Shown: piece by piece, positions 7,843 through 17,023 of the stretch
How positions within the stretch are numbered: position 1 is the stretch's first letter
Layout of the letters: every line of letters starts with the position of its first letter
Program-made: the position numbers and the translations under genes
DNA from: Acidipropionibacterium thoenii DSM 20276
GTDB taxonomy: Bacteria > Actinomycetota > Actinomycetes > Propionibacteriales > Propionibacteriaceae
NCBI RefSeq assembly: GCF_000423445.1
Contig: NZ_AUHZ01000014.1
Location: forward strand, 32,091 to 96,090
Reading direction: 5' to 3'
DNA: 64,000 bases
The notes under the pieces: model-generated
Databases searched by the model: none
Seen by the model: the letters and a program-made list of their open reading frames with translations, nothing else
What the model was told of the DNA's origin: nothing

Positions 7843-9747
7843 TCAGCGTCGACCGCGCCCGGGGATCAGACGTGCCGAGTTGAGGATGAATGCGGTCTCC
7901 GAGCCGACGTGCACTATCGCGGCGAGCACCGGGGTGAGGTAGCCGAACGCCGCCAGCACCATCCCGATCAGATCGACCAGGATCGTGCCCACGAAGTTGG
8001 CCATCACGATCCGACGCGCCCGGCGCGCAGTGCCGACCGTGCGCACCAGATCGTCGAGATCGGAGCTGATGAGGACGACGTCAGCACTCTCCCGGGCGAT
8101 GTCGGTGCCCGACCCCATCGCGATCCCGACATCGGCGCGGGCCAGTGCCGGCGCGTCGTTCACCCCGTCGCCGACCATCGCCACCTTGTGGCCTGCGGCG
8201 CGCTCGGCCTCGATGACCGTCAGCTTCTGCTCGGGGAGCAGCCCCGCCCGCACCTCGCCGACGCCGATCTGCCCGGCCACCGCCCGGGCGGTCTGCTCGA
8301 CGTCGCCTGTGAGCATCAGGGTCCGCAGACCCATCCGGTGCAGCTCGGCCACCGACCGGCCGGCGGAGTCGCGCACCGCGTCGGCCAGCAGGATCGTCCC
8401 GATGTAGCGTCCGTCGATCCCCACGTGCACGGCGGTGGCGACGCTCTGGTCGGCCACCTGCTCGGGGACGTCGGGCACCAGTGCACGGTTCCCGGCATCG
8501 ACCCGCTGGCCGGCCACCGTCGCCGAGACCCCTCTGCCCGGCTGATAGCCGAACCCCTCGCACGACGGGATCGACAGGCCCTGCGCGCGGGCGTGGGCCA
8601 CGATGGCCTGGCCCAGCGGGTGCTCGGAGGAGGACTCCGGGACGGCTGCCGCGCCGAGCAGTTCATCGGCCGAGACCCCCTCGGCCGGCCGGACCCCCAC
8701 CACGACGGGCTGCCCGACGGTGAGTGTTCCGGTCTTGTCGAAGACGATGGTGTCGACCGCCGACAGCGCCTCGAGATGCGTCCCGTCCTTGACGAAGGCA
8801 CCCGCCCGCGCGATCCGGGCGATCGCCGCCAGCACCGCCAACGGGGTCCCGGCTGCGATCCCACAGGCACCGGCCACCACGATCACCGAGATGGTCGAGG
8901 TGAGATCACGGGTGACCAGATAGGTGATCGCGGCACCGATCAGCGCGAGATAGACCAGCCAGGCAGCCAGCCGGTCGGCGAGTCGCTGCACCGGCGGCTC
9001 GGAGGACTGCGCCTGACGGACCGCCGCCACGATCCGCCCGTAGGAGGACTCGGCACCGACCCGTTCGGCCCGCACGTCCAGAGCACCGGTCTGGTTGATC
9101 GATCCGGAGAAGACGCCGTCGCCCACCCCGACCGCCACCGGCAACGACTCCCCGGTGATCCGCGACTGGTCAACCGTCGACCGGCCGGTCACCACCACGC
9201 CGTCGACCGGGACCCGTCCGCCGGGTGCCACCACCACCAACTGCCCCGGGGCCACCTCGGACAACGCCACCTCGGCGACGCCGTCCTGCTGCCGCACCTG
9301 GACCGTGCTGGGCAGGAAGGACATCAGGTCGGTGAGCGCCTCCCGGCCGCGATCCATCGACAGATCCTCAAGGATCTCTGCGGCCAGCACGAACACCGCG
9401 ATCACCAACGAGGTGGCCCACTCCCCGATCGCCGCGGCGGCGGCGATCGCGATGAGCATCGACAGCTCCATGCTCATCCGCCGGTGCCACACGTCCCGCC
9501 ACGCCTCGACCAGGATCGGCCAGCAGCCGACCAGCAGACCGGCGAGGGCCACCACCGGCAGATGCGGCGAGGGCCAGGTCAGGCCCAACGCCACTGCCAC
9601 CGCGCATGCGGCGACCAGGACGGTGCGCGCCAGATCCCCGCGGTCGATCCTCGCCCACAGGCTGCGGTCCTCGACGGTGGGTGAGCCGGCGTCCGGCGGC
9701 TCGCCGACTCCGGCGAGGTCGGTGGTCTGGACGGTCATCGCGGGCAC
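7843..9747 (-). CDS. Heavy-metal translocating P1B-type ATPase
   Basis: This 634-residue membrane pump uses ATP to move a metal ion across the cytoplasmic membrane. In order it shows a hydrophobic N-terminal region without a CxxC metal-binding domain, the actuator motif TGES at 198-201, the P-domain DKTGT with phospho-Asp 337, the HP locus (SEHPLG, 374-379) and the hinge GDGVND at 526-531. The usual transmembrane CPC motif is replaced by ACGIAAGTP (294-302), a known but less common P1B variant whose metal I cannot name. The start lies 13 bp inside the preceding ArsR gene, so the two are co-transcribed. Export of zinc, cadmium, lead, manganese or a similar ion is likely; specificity is open. 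Confidence 0.93.
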   Translation of the reverse strand: MPAMTVQTTDLAGVGEPPDAGSPTVEDRSLWARIDRGDLARTVLVAACAVAVALGLTWPSPHLPVVALAGLLVGCWPILVEAWRDVWHRRMSMELSMLIAIAAAAAIGEWATSLVIAVFVLAAEILEDLSMDRGREALTDLMSFLPSTVQVRQQDGVAEVALSEVAPGQLVVVAPGGRVPVDGVVVTGRSTVDQSRITGESLPVAVGVGDGVFSGSINQTGALDVRAERVGAESSYGRIVAAVRQAQSSEPPVQRLADRLAAWLVYLALIGAAITYLVTRDLTSTISVIVVAGACGIAAGTPLAVLAAIARIARAGAFVKDGTHLEALSAVDTIVFDKTGTLTVGQPVVVGVRPAEGVSADELLGAAAVPESSSEHPLGQAIVAHARAQGLSIPSCEGFGYQPGRGVSATVAGQRVDAGNRALVPDVPEQVADQSVATAVHVGIDGRYIGTILLADAVRDSAGRSVAELHRMGLRTLMLTGDVEQTARAVAGQIGVGEVRAGLLPEQKLTVIEAERAAGHKVAMVGDGVNDAPALARADVGIAMGSGTDIARESADVVLISSDLDDLVRTVGTARRARRIVMANFVGTILVDLIGMVLAAFGYLTPVLAAIVHVGSETAFILNSARLIPGRGRR

Positions 9748-10178
9748 TGCCCGGCCGACTGCCGGCTCTCCCCCGGCTGCCCCGCGTCGCTGCCGACCGG
9801 CAGACCGTCGGCGCCGACCGGCAGTCCGTCGGCGCCCAGGTGATGGGCCGGGATCCCGTCGACGACGTGCTCCGCCTGGAACACCGCATGGCTGACGAGC
9901 TGGCGGGCGTGCTCGTCAACCAGGCTGTAGAACACCCGGGTGCCCTCCCGGCGGGTCGCCACGATCCTGCCCCAGCGCAGTTTCGCCAGGTGTTGGGACA
10001 CCACCGTCGGGGACTTGCCGACCTGCTCCGCGATCTCCCCGACCGACAACTCAGCCTCGCGCAGCGCCAGGATGATCCGGACCCGGGTGGCGTCCGACAG
10101 CAGCGAGAACACCTCGGCGGCCAGATCGGCGTACTGGCTCTCCGCGTCGAACGTGCATCTCTTCGTATCTGCACACAT
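9735..10178 (-). CDS. ArsR/SmtB-family metal-responsive repressor
   Basis: This 147-residue protein has a central winged helix (SVGEIAEQVGKSPTVVSQHL at about 45-64). Potential metal ligands are Cys 2 and Cys 8 at the N-terminus and the HVVDGIPAHH cluster near residue 106, a layout seen in CmtR/KmtR-like sensors. A short tandem (GADGLPV twice) lies near the C-terminus. The gene overlaps the downstream P1B ATPase by 13 bp and very probably represses the operon until metal binds. TACTAT lies 6 nt upstream of the ATG, so the transcript appears leaderless. Confidence 0.92.
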   Translation of the reverse strand: MCADTKRCTFDAESQYADLAAEVFSLLSDATRVRIILALREAELSVGEIAEQVGKSPTVVSQHLAKLRWGRIVATRREGTRVFYSLVDEHARQLVSHAVFQAEHVVDGIPAHHLGADGLPVGADGLPVGSDAGQPGESRQSAGQCPR

Positions 10179-10184
10179 GCTTAG

Positions 10185-10190
10185 ATAGTA
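10185..10190 (-). promoter_or_regulatory. -10 element of leaderless arsR transcript
   Basis: TACTAT (minus strand) ends 6 nt before the ATG, and there is no Shine-Dalgarno sequence. This is the typical actinobacterial leaderless layout. Confidence 0.55.
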
Positions 10191-10199
10191 CGGCAGATC

Positions 10200-11201
10200 T
10201 CACCGCTGCGCGGGTGCCGAGCGCAGAATGTCGAGGCCCAGCTCGCGGGACAGCAGCTCAGCCGCCCGGCCCGCACGCACACTGTTCCCCTGGGCGTCCA
10301 GCAGCGGGGAGAAGGCGCCGAATCCTCCCTTGCCCGGGGAGGAGGCCGTGATCCCGCCACCGATACCGCTCTTGCCGGGAACCCCGACCCGCAGCATCCA
10401 CTCCCCCGACGCCTCGTAGAGGCCCGCCACATTCATCGCGACCAGCGCGACCCGGGCGGCCTCGGCGCAGACCACCTGGTCACCGGTGAGCGGATTCACC
10501 CCGCCGTCGGCCAGCGTGGCGCCCATCACGGCCAGATCCACGGCGGTCACCTCCAGACAGCACTGGTCGGTGTAGAGCTCCACCGCCTCCTGCGGATCGC
10601 CCCGCAGCGCTGCCCTGGACCTCAGCAGCAGGGCGAGCGATCGATGGCGCAGGTTGGTGGCGCGCACCGCCTCGACGGTGTCCGTGTCCAGGCTGAGATC
10701 GCGTCCGGCGAAGCGGCACAGACCCTCCCGGATGAACTGCCAGCGCTCCTCGCACCGGCCCCCTGGGACCAGGCTGGTGGTGGCGATCGCCCCCGAGGTG
10801 ACCATCGGGTTGGTCCGCCCTCGTGGGCTGCGCTCGACCGGCTCCAGCGAGTTGAAGGGCAGTCCGGTGGCGGTCATCCCCACCAGATCGTCGACGGCCC
10901 GGGCGCCGATCGCGTCGCAGACCAGGGCCAGCACGAAGGGCTTCGAGACGCTCATGATGAGGAAGGGGATCCGCGAGTCGCCCGCCTCGAAGGTGGCACC
11001 CTCGACATCGGCCAGCGCCAGGCCGAAGTGGCTGGGGTCCGCACCGGCCAGTGCCGGGTAGACGGTCGAGAGCTCTCCCTCCTCGACCCCGCGCAGTTCC
11101 TCGTGGGCCCGCCGCAGAAGGTCCTCGATCGGGGCGTCGGCGGGCAGCGACCCGGTGGAGACGTAGCTCCTGGGATCGGCGTGGGGCCTCGGGGTACGCA
11201 T
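10200..11201 (-). CDS. glsA: Glutaminase
   Basis: This 333-residue protein of the beta-lactamase-like glutaminase family hydrolyses glutamine to glutamate and ammonia. It shows the catalytic SVSKPF (Ser-x-x-Lys) near residue 82, the substrate loop NPMVTSGAI, the ELYTDQCCLEV helix and the late PGKSGIGGGI motif. The ATG at 11201 is chosen because GGAGGAG lies 6-7 nt upstream; a longer in-frame extension is not protein-like. It may supply ammonia for acid tolerance, as glutaminases do in other acid-producing bacteria (inference). It is divergent from the aldo/keto reductase gene. Confidence 0.93.
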   Translation of the reverse strand: MRTPRPHADPRSYVSTGSLPADAPIEDLLRRAHEELRGVEEGELSTVYPALAGADPSHFGLALADVEGATFEAGDSRIPFLIMSVSKPFVLALVCDAIGARAVDDLVGMTATGLPFNSLEPVERSPRGRTNPMVTSGAIATTSLVPGGRCEERWQFIREGLCRFAGRDLSLDTDTVEAVRATNLRHRSLALLLRSRAALRGDPQEAVELYTDQCCLEVTAVDLAVMGATLADGGVNPLTGDQVVCAEAARVALVAMNVAGLYEASGEWMLRVGVPGKSGIGGGITASSPGKGGFGAFSPLLDAQGNSVRAGRAAELLSRELGLDILRSAPAQR

Positions 11202-11313
11202 GGTGAACTCCTCCGGTCCGAGCATAGGGCCGACGCCCCTCCCGGCCCTCTCCCGGAGCCCCCGACCACCGCGGACGTAAGGTGCAGACACGCTTGACTG
11301 AAGGAGGCCCCAC

Positions 11314-12162
11314 ATGGGCGCACTGACCGACACTTTCACCCTGTCCACCGGAGCAAGGATCCCCGAGGTGGGATTCGGCACCTGGCAGATTCCCGACGGC
11401 GACACCGCATACAACGCGGTCCGGACCGCCCTGGAGACGGGCTACCGGCATATCGACACCGCCCACGGATACGGCAACGAGGCCAGCGTGGGCCGCGCCA
11501 TCCGCGACTCGGGAGTCCCGCGTGAGGAGATTTTCGTCACCTCGAAGTTGCCCGCAGCGGCCAAGACCCACGATGAGGCCGTCACCCGGATGGAGGAGTC
11601 CCTGGCGCATCTGGATCTCGGCTACATCGACCTCTACCTCATCCACGCGCCCTGGCCCTGGGGCCAGCACGAGAAGCGTTTCGACGAGGGCAACCTGGCC
11701 GCCTGGGAGGTGCTGCAGGAAGGCCTCGGCGACGGCCGGCTCAAGGCGATCGGCGTCTCGAACTTCGACGTGCACGATCTGGAGAACGTTCTCACCAAGG
11801 GTGACGTCGCCCCCGCGGTCAACCAGATCCAGTACTACATCGGCTTCACCGAGCCGGTGATCTCCGGCTTCTGCCGCGACCACGACATCCTGGTGGAGGC
11901 CTACTCGCCGCTGGCCACCGGCGACATCCTCGACAACGCCGCGGTCCAGGCGATCGCCGACGCCCATCAGGTCAGCCTCGCCCAGGTGGCGCTGCGGTTC
12001 TGCCTGCAGAACGGCGTCCTGCCGCTGCCCAAGGCCGTCGGACCCGACCACATCCGCGCCAATGCGGCCCTGGACTTCCAGCTCAGCGACGAGGAGATGG
12101 CCCGGCTCAACGAGCTGCCGGACGCCGCCCCGGGGCACTACCACAACGCCACCCAGGGCTGA
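11314..12162 (+). CDS. Aldo/keto reductase
   Basis: This 282-residue NADPH-dependent reductase is of the AKR5-like bacterial type (2,5-diketo-D-gluconate reductase relatives). GYRHIDTAHGYGNE near residue 44 contains the catalytic Asp and Tyr, TSKLP near 76 the Lys, and LIHAPWPW near 109 the His. VSNFDVHDLE and LPKAVGPDHIRANA (NADP phosphate binding) also match. The start has a GGAGGC ribosome site at 11301-11306. The substrate is unknown. A monocistronic unit is likely because the next gene is convergent. Confidence 0.92.
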   Translation: MGALTDTFTLSTGARIPEVGFGTWQIPDGDTAYNAVRTALETGYRHIDTAHGYGNEASVGRAIRDSGVPREEIFVTSKLPAAAKTHDEAVTRMEESLAHLDLGYIDLYLIHAPWPWGQHEKRFDEGNLAAWEVLQEGLGDGRLKAIGVSNFDVHDLENVLTKGDVAPAVNQIQYYIGFTEPVISGFCRDHDILVEAYSPLATGDILDNAAVQAIADAHQVSLAQVALRFCLQNGVLPLPKAVGPDHIRANAALDFQLSDEEMARLNELPDAAPGHYHNATQG

Positions 12163-12247
12163 GGCTGGACGCCCCCTGCAGCCGGCGGGGCCGGGAGGTG
12201 CCGGACCGGTCGGCCGCGCCCCGTCCCGGCCGGGCCGGGCCGGGAGC

Positions 12248-13867
12248 TCAGTTGTCGGAGCGGGAGAACCGGTTGCTCATGAGGTTGCTGGCGATGACCA
12301 GCACCTTTCCCAGCAGCGCGTCGGTCTCGGCGCGCAGCTGCTCGGCGATCGTCTCATTGGCGCCCGCCAGGACCCGACGGATCTGATCCTGGTCCGCCTG
12401 CCCGTTCGCCGGGTTCTCGCGGTTCCCGGAGCCGGCCGACGCCGCCAGGGCGGCGTCGGTCACCCGGACACCGGCATGCCCGGCGGCCAGCGTCCTCTCC
12501 TGGTAGCGCTCGATCTCGGGGATGATCTCGTTGAAATGGCCGTCGGCCAGCGCCGCGATGAGGCGCTGCGCCCAGTAGAGACTGTCGGTACTGACCCGAC
12601 CGGTGGTGTTCGCCAGGTAGTCGGGGGTGCGGTCCACATTGGTGTACAGCGGCACCAGGGTGTTGAACGGGTTCGAGGCGAAGGCGACCCACTGCAGCGA
12701 CCGGCTCGACTCGGGCCGGTAGGGACGTACCTGCAGGATCGACAGCTCGGAGTGCCGATTGATGCCGATCGGGCGCAGCAGATGCCTCTGGGCCTCGGTG
12801 CCCAGGGCCGAGTACGGGTCGTACCGGGTGCCCTGGTAATGCAGACTCAGCACGTACTTGATGTCCTCGAGGGTGATCCGCCGCTCCGGCACCCGCGACC
12901 AGGGGATGTCGTCGGAGGCCGGGGTGTACCGCGCCGTCGGCCCGTCCCAGTCCTCGGCGTGCGGGTTGAGGGCCCGTTGCATGCTCCAGGCACGCGGGGA
13001 GTTGTAGACGTGGTCGGCATCGGAGTGGGAGCCGAAGGCCTCCCGCGGGTTGAGGACGCCACCCGGCAGGGCACCTGTCGGCCCGCCATCCGAGGCGCCA
13101 CCGGCCCGGGCCGCCAGGAATCCGCTGGGCCCGGTCCCGGGCAACCGCAGGTCCAGGAAGTTGCCGGCCAGGAACTCCCGCAGGTCCGAACTGGCCAGGT
13201 GCTCGCGCCCCTCGCCGAAGGCGTCGTCGAGGTCGAAGGAGTCGATACCGAGCTGGTTGGGCATCGTGACGTATCGGTCGTCGGGCACCCGCTTGGCGAT
13301 CCAGTGGTGGCCGCCGACCGTCTCCAGCCACCAGATCTCCTCGGCGTCGCTGAAGGCGATGCCATTCATCTCGTAGGTGCCGAACTGCTCCAGCAGTTGC
13401 CCGAGCCGCAGCACACCCTCTCGGGCGGTGCGGATGTACGGCAGCACGATGGTGACCAGATCCTCCTCGCCGATCCCGCCGGCCACCTCGGGCCGGTAGT
13501 CCTCCTGGCCCGGCGTCCCGCATGCCGGCTGGTACTCGACCAGCGGATCGGCGCCCAGCACCCGCTCGTTGCTGGTGAGGGTCTCGGTGGCACTCATGGC
13601 GACGTTCGCCGAGTTGATGCCGGCCTCTGCCCACACCCCCTCGTCGGTGACGGCATTCGGCACGGCGGTGTAGCGCAGCGGATCGTCGGGCAGCTCGATG
13701 ATGAGGTGTCCGATCACGCTGGTGTAGCTGCGCGGCTGGTCCTGCGGGGAGACGACGATGATCCGTTTCGGATTCCACTCGCCGTTGGCCGAGTCCTCAT
13801 TGCGCGCCACGATCGGCGATCCGTCGTAGCTGGCGCCCCTGCCCACCAGAATGGTTGTACAACCCAC
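12248..13867 (-). CDS. C69-family (PepD-like) dipeptidase
   Basis: This protein of about 539 residues belongs to the N-terminal-nucleophile C69 peptidases, which cleave dipeptides in the cytoplasm or cell envelope. The GTG start at 13867 puts the nucleophile Cys at residue 3 (M-G-C-T-T), exactly where the family needs it; a longer frame would bury it. A GAAGAGGGC ribosome site is upstream. Further family features are RNEDS near residue 22, AGINSANVAMSATET and WWLETVGGHHW. Lengths of 470-550 residues are normal. It is divergent from the D-serine dehydratase gene. Confidence 0.9.
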   Translation of the reverse strand: MGCTTILVGRGASYDGSPIVARNEDSANGEWNPKRIIVVSPQDQPRSYTSVIGHLIIELPDDPLRYTAVPNAVTDEGVWAEAGINSANVAMSATETLTSNERVLGADPLVEYQPACGTPGQEDYRPEVAGGIGEEDLVTIVLPYIRTAREGVLRLGQLLEQFGTYEMNGIAFSDAEEIWWLETVGGHHWIAKRVPDDRYVTMPNQLGIDSFDLDDAFGEGREHLASSDLREFLAGNFLDLRLPGTGPSGFLAARAGGASDGGPTGALPGGVLNPREAFGSHSDADHVYNSPRAWSMQRALNPHAEDWDGPTARYTPASDDIPWSRVPERRITLEDIKYVLSLHYQGTRYDPYSALGTEAQRHLLRPIGINRHSELSILQVRPYRPESSRSLQWVAFASNPFNTLVPLYTNVDRTPDYLANTTGRVSTDSLYWAQRLIAALADGHFNEIIPEIERYQERTLAAGHAGVRVTDAALAASAGSGNRENPANGQADQDQIRRVLAGANETIAEQLRAETDALLGKVLVIASNLMSNRFSRSDN

Positions 13868-14040
13868 GGCGATGCCCTCTTCCTGTCCGGTTCTGCAGAA
13901 GTCCAGCTTAGGGCCGCGCGGCAGCGGCTCCGGGCGCCGGTCATCCATCATCCTGCGCCCCGATGCCGGACCGCGGATCACCCCACCCGGCGGTGCGTTC
14001 CGGGATACGGTGGAGCCGCTCGAACCGCCTGAGGAAGCCC

Positions 14041-15417
14041 ATGACACCGACCCACTCCAGGACGCCCGAGGACGGCCTGCCTGCCGACGAGATGCCAGCC
14101 GACGACCTGGTCCACGGCCGACTCCTGACCGATTGGATCGCGGACCATCCGCTCATCGCCGATCTGATCGCCTGCCGCCCCACACAGTGGTTCAACCCCG
14201 ATGTCAGACCCGCCGCCGAGGGTCTGACCCAGGTGGGCCTCAGCCCCGACGAGATCACCGGGGCCGCCGACCGGCTGGACCGCTTCGCCCCCTTCCTGGC
14301 CGCCGCATTCCCGCAGACCCGCCCGACCGGCGGCATCATCGAGTCCCCGCTGGCGGCCTCCTCAACTGACGGGGTGTGGCTCAAACTCGACTCCCAGCTG
14401 CCGATCTCCGGATCCATCAAGGCCCGTGGCGGGATCTACCAGGTCCTGCTGCACGCCGAGACGCTGGCCATCGAGGCGGGACTGCTGACCCCCGGCCAGG
14501 ACTACACCGTGCTCGCCGAGCCGCGAGTACACCGCTTCTTCGCCGAGCACAGCCTGTCGGTGGCCTCCACCGGCAACCTCGGCCTGTCCATCGGGATCAT
14601 GAGCGCCACCCTCGGTTTCCGCACCCAGGTGCACATGTCGGCCGACGCCCGCGGCTGGAAGAAGGAGATGCTGCGCAGCCACGGCGTCGAGGTCATCGAG
14701 TACCCCGCCGACTACTCGACAGCGATCACTGCCGCCCGTACCCGGGCCGCCGAGGCCCTCGCAGCAGGCGACCGGAGCGGCTACTTCATCGATGACGAGA
14801 ACTCCTCGGCGCTGTTCCTGGGCTATGCGGTCGCCGCCCGCCGACTGTCGGCCCAGCTCCGCGCCATGGACCGCCCGGTCGACGCCGATCATCCGCTCAT
14901 CGTCTACCTGCCCTGCGGGGTCGGCGGCGGGCCCGGCGGCATCGGCTTCGGCCTGAAGGTCGAGTTCGGGGACGCCGTCCACCTCATCCTCGCCGAACCC
15001 ACCCACTGCCCCAGCATGTTCCTCGGCGTCTACACGGGTCTCCACTCGAAGGTCTCGGTCACCGACTTCGGCATCGACGGGCGCACTGCCGCCGACGGCC
15101 TGGCCTGTTCACGGCCCTCCGGATTCGTCGGCCAGGCAATGCAGCAGCTGATCGACGGATACCTCACCGTCGACGACGACGATCTGTTCCGGATGCTGAC
15201 CACCCTCCACGACCAGCAGGGAATCGACGCCGAACCCTCGGCGGTCGCCGGGCTGGCCGGGATCGGGCGGGTCCGCGATGACGCCGGCTACCGCGATCGG
15301 ATCGGCTTGGACGACGCCACCTTGTCCCGGGCCACCCAGATCGCCTGGATCACCGGCGGGTCGATGGTCCCGGCCGCCGAGATGGCCGGCTACCTGCAAC
15401 GAGGCCGCGGGTTGTGA
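14041..15417 (+). CDS. dsdA: D-serine ammonia-lyase (D-serine dehydratase)
   Basis: This 458-residue fold-type II PLP enzyme converts D-serine to pyruvate and ammonia. The PLP lysine is in SGSIKARGG near residue 126, the phosphate loop is [10 protein letters not shown] near 180, and [15 protein letters not shown] near 300 is the glycine-rich PLP-phosphate site of the DsdA subfamily. The ATG at 14041 follows GAGGAAG. It removes toxic D-serine or uses it as a carbon and nitrogen source. No dsdC regulator or dsdX transporter is adjacent. The stop codon overlaps a CRP-type palindrome that probably serves the following gene. Confidence 0.93.
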   Translation: MTPTHSRTPEDGLPADEMPADDLVHGRLLTDWIADHPLIADLIACRPTQWFNPDVRPAAEGLTQVGLSPDEITGAADRLDRFAPFLAAAFPQTRPTGGIIESPLAASSTDGVWLKLDSQLPISGSIKARGGIYQVLLHAETLAIEAGLLTPGQDYTVLAEPRVHRFFAEHSLSVASTGNLGLSIGIMSATLGFRTQVHMSADARGWKKEMLRSHGVEVIEYPADYSTAITAARTRAAEALAAGDRSGYFIDDENSSALFLGYAVAARRLSAQLRAMDRPVDADHPLIVYLPCGVGGGPGGIGFGLKVEFGDAVHLILAEPTHCPSMFLGVYTGLHSKVSVTDFGIDGRTAADGLACSRPSGFVGQAMQQLIDGYLTVDDDDLFRMLTTLHDQQGIDAEPSAVAGLAGIGRVRDDAGYRDRIGLDDATLSRATQIAWITGGSMVPAAEMAGYLQRGRGL

Positions 15418-15428
15418 CCAGGATCACA
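15413..15428 (+). promoter_or_regulatory. CRP/GlxR-type operator
   Basis: The 16-mer TGTGACCAGGATCACA fits the cAMP-receptor consensus TGTGA-N6-TCACA exactly in both half-sites. It overlaps the dsdA stop codon and lies about 70-85 bp upstream of the CHAP hydrolase start, a suitable position for control of that gene. CRP/GlxR control of cell-wall hydrolase and rpf genes is known in other actinobacteria. Confidence 0.6.
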
Positions 15429-15497
15429 GATGACGTCCTGGAAACGGGGGCGTGTCGCGAACTCAACTGGAACCACCCGATGGTAAAAAGTCCAGAG

Positions 15498-16868
15498 ATG
15501 AGACTTCCCCACTTTTCTCACGACCGCCTTCGCCGCGCCCGGCGTCTCGCCGCCGGGGCCGTGATGTTCTCGGTGGTCGCCTCCGTGGCCTCCACCGGAG
15601 TCGCCCACGCCGAGTCCAATCAGGACCGCCGCGATCGCCTCGAGTCCGCGCTGAGGACCTCCCAGGAATCGCTGAAGAACAGCAGGGCCGAGGCCGCCAC
15701 CGCCCAGCAGAACCTCACCACCTCCCAGCAGCGGCTGGCCAGCCAGCAGGCGGTGCTGAGTCAGGCCCGGGCCGACGTCGCCGTCGCCCGGAAGGCCGAT
15801 GCCGCGCTGGCCGTCAAGCTGGACCAGGCCCAGGCCGATCTCCGGGCCGCCGACGATGCCGTCGCCGCCGGGAAGACCCAGCTGGCCGCCGACCGCAAGA
15901 AGTACGCCACCACGATGAACCGGCTGGTCCAGCAGTCCAGCCCGCTGCAGGGAATCGCCGTGTTCACCACCAACCTCACCACCAACGACATCAATCAGCG
16001 CACCCAGTGGTCGGCAGTGGCCACCGACTACTCCAAGAAGGCCGTCGAGGAGATCTCCGCCAAGGTCGTCCAGCTGCAGGCGGCCGAGAAGACGCAGGCC
16101 GCCGCCACCCGGCAGGCCGCCCAGCGCAAGAAGGAGTCCCAGGCTCACCTGGAGACCACCCGCGTCCTGGAGAAGGAGGCCGCCCTGGCCGCCGATGCAG
16201 TCGCCTCCACCGTGAAGCTCAATGCCGCCACCGCCGCCGAGAAGCAGGCCCAGCTGGCGGCCGACCAGGCCGCCACCAGCAAGATCAAGGGCCAGGTCGC
16301 CGAGGTCAACGCCGCGATCAAGCGTGCTGCCGCCCGCAAGGCTGCCGCTGCCGCCGCCGCGGCCCGCCGCCAGGCCGAGGAGGCCTCCAACCGGCTGGCC
16401 ACCGCAGCCGCCTCCGCCGATCGCAAGACCAGTCGCTCCGGCTCCGGGCGCCACGCCTCCAACACCGCCGGCAGCTACTCGGCGGTGGCCAACTACAACG
16501 GCGTCGACCCCTGGGGTTTCTACTGGGGCCAGTGCGTCTCCTACGCCGCCTGGAAGGTCCGTACCACCACCGGCTGGTCGAACTTCCAGAACCAGACCAA
16601 TGGCGTCCACTTCGGCAACGCCGTCAACTGGGGGGCCGCCGCCCGGTCCATCGGCGTCCGCGTCGACACCTCACCGTCGGTCGGCTCGGTGGCCTGGCGC
16701 ACCAGCGGCTATGCCGGTCACGTCGCCTGGGTCACTGCGGTGCACCGCGACGGCACGATCGACGTCTCCGAGTACAACTTCCAGGTCCCCGGCGGCTTCG
16801 GTACCCGCTCGCACGTCAACTGGTCGGCCGGTGGCAGCACCGGTTTCGACGGGTTCATCCACTTCTGA
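15498..16868 (+). CDS. Secreted CHAP-domain peptidoglycan hydrolase with coiled-coil
   Basis: The product of about 456 residues starts with a signal peptide (Arg-rich n-region, then AAGAVMFSVVASVASTGVA, cleavage after AHA near residue 35). A long Ala/Gln/Lys-rich coiled-coil covers about 40-300, and a C-terminal CHAP domain begins at WGFYWGQCVSYAAWKVR (nucleophile Cys) with GHVAWV supplying the His. This NlpC-like layout, with coiled-coil plus cysteine amidase/endopeptidase, is typical of cell-separation hydrolases of the RipA/PcsB kind. An alternative ATG at 15480 adds six residues; neither start has a strong ribosome site. A CRP-like palindrome lies upstream. Confidence 0.88.
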   Translation: MRLPHFSHDRLRRARRLAAGAVMFSVVASVASTGVAHAESNQDRRDRLESALRTSQESLKNSRAEAATAQQNLTTSQQRLASQQAVLSQARADVAVARKADAALAVKLDQAQADLRAADDAVAAGKTQLAADRKKYATTMNRLVQQSSPLQGIAVFTTNLTTNDINQRTQWSAVATDYSKKAVEEISAKVVQLQAAEKTQAAATRQAAQRKKESQAHLETTRVLEKEAALAADAVASTVKLNAATAAEKQAQLAADQAATSKIKGQVAEVNAAIKRAAARKAAAAAAAARRQAEEASNRLATAAASADRKTSRSGSGRHASNTAGSYSAVANYNGVDPWGFYWGQCVSYAAWKVRTTTGWSNFQNQTNGVHFGNAVNWGAAARSIGVRVDTSPSVGSVAWRTSGYAGHVAWVTAVHRDGTIDVSEYNFQVPGGFGTRSHVNWSAGGSTGFDGFIHF

Positions 16869-17023
16869 GTCCCGCAGGGGACGCCCCGCCGGCTCTCTCC
16901 GCCGGCGTGCGGCCACGGCGCCCAGCAGCGCTGCCGAGGACCTCGTGAGATGACCCGGCCCATGGAGGCCTCAGCGTGGCAGCGCACCGCGTGCGGCAGA
17001 GACCGCGTGCGGCAGAGCAGGGA

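Noticed and set aside
7681..9684. Very long plus-strand frame opposite the P-type ATPase
   Set aside because: It is a shadow of the high-GC ATPase gene, with a His/Arg/Asp-rich low-complexity product.
10480..12144. Long minus-strand frame (about 554 codons) across the aldo/keto reductase and glutaminase genes
   Set aside because: It is antisense to the aldo/keto reductase and out of frame with glutaminase. Its translation is Gly/Arg/Val-rich without any domain.
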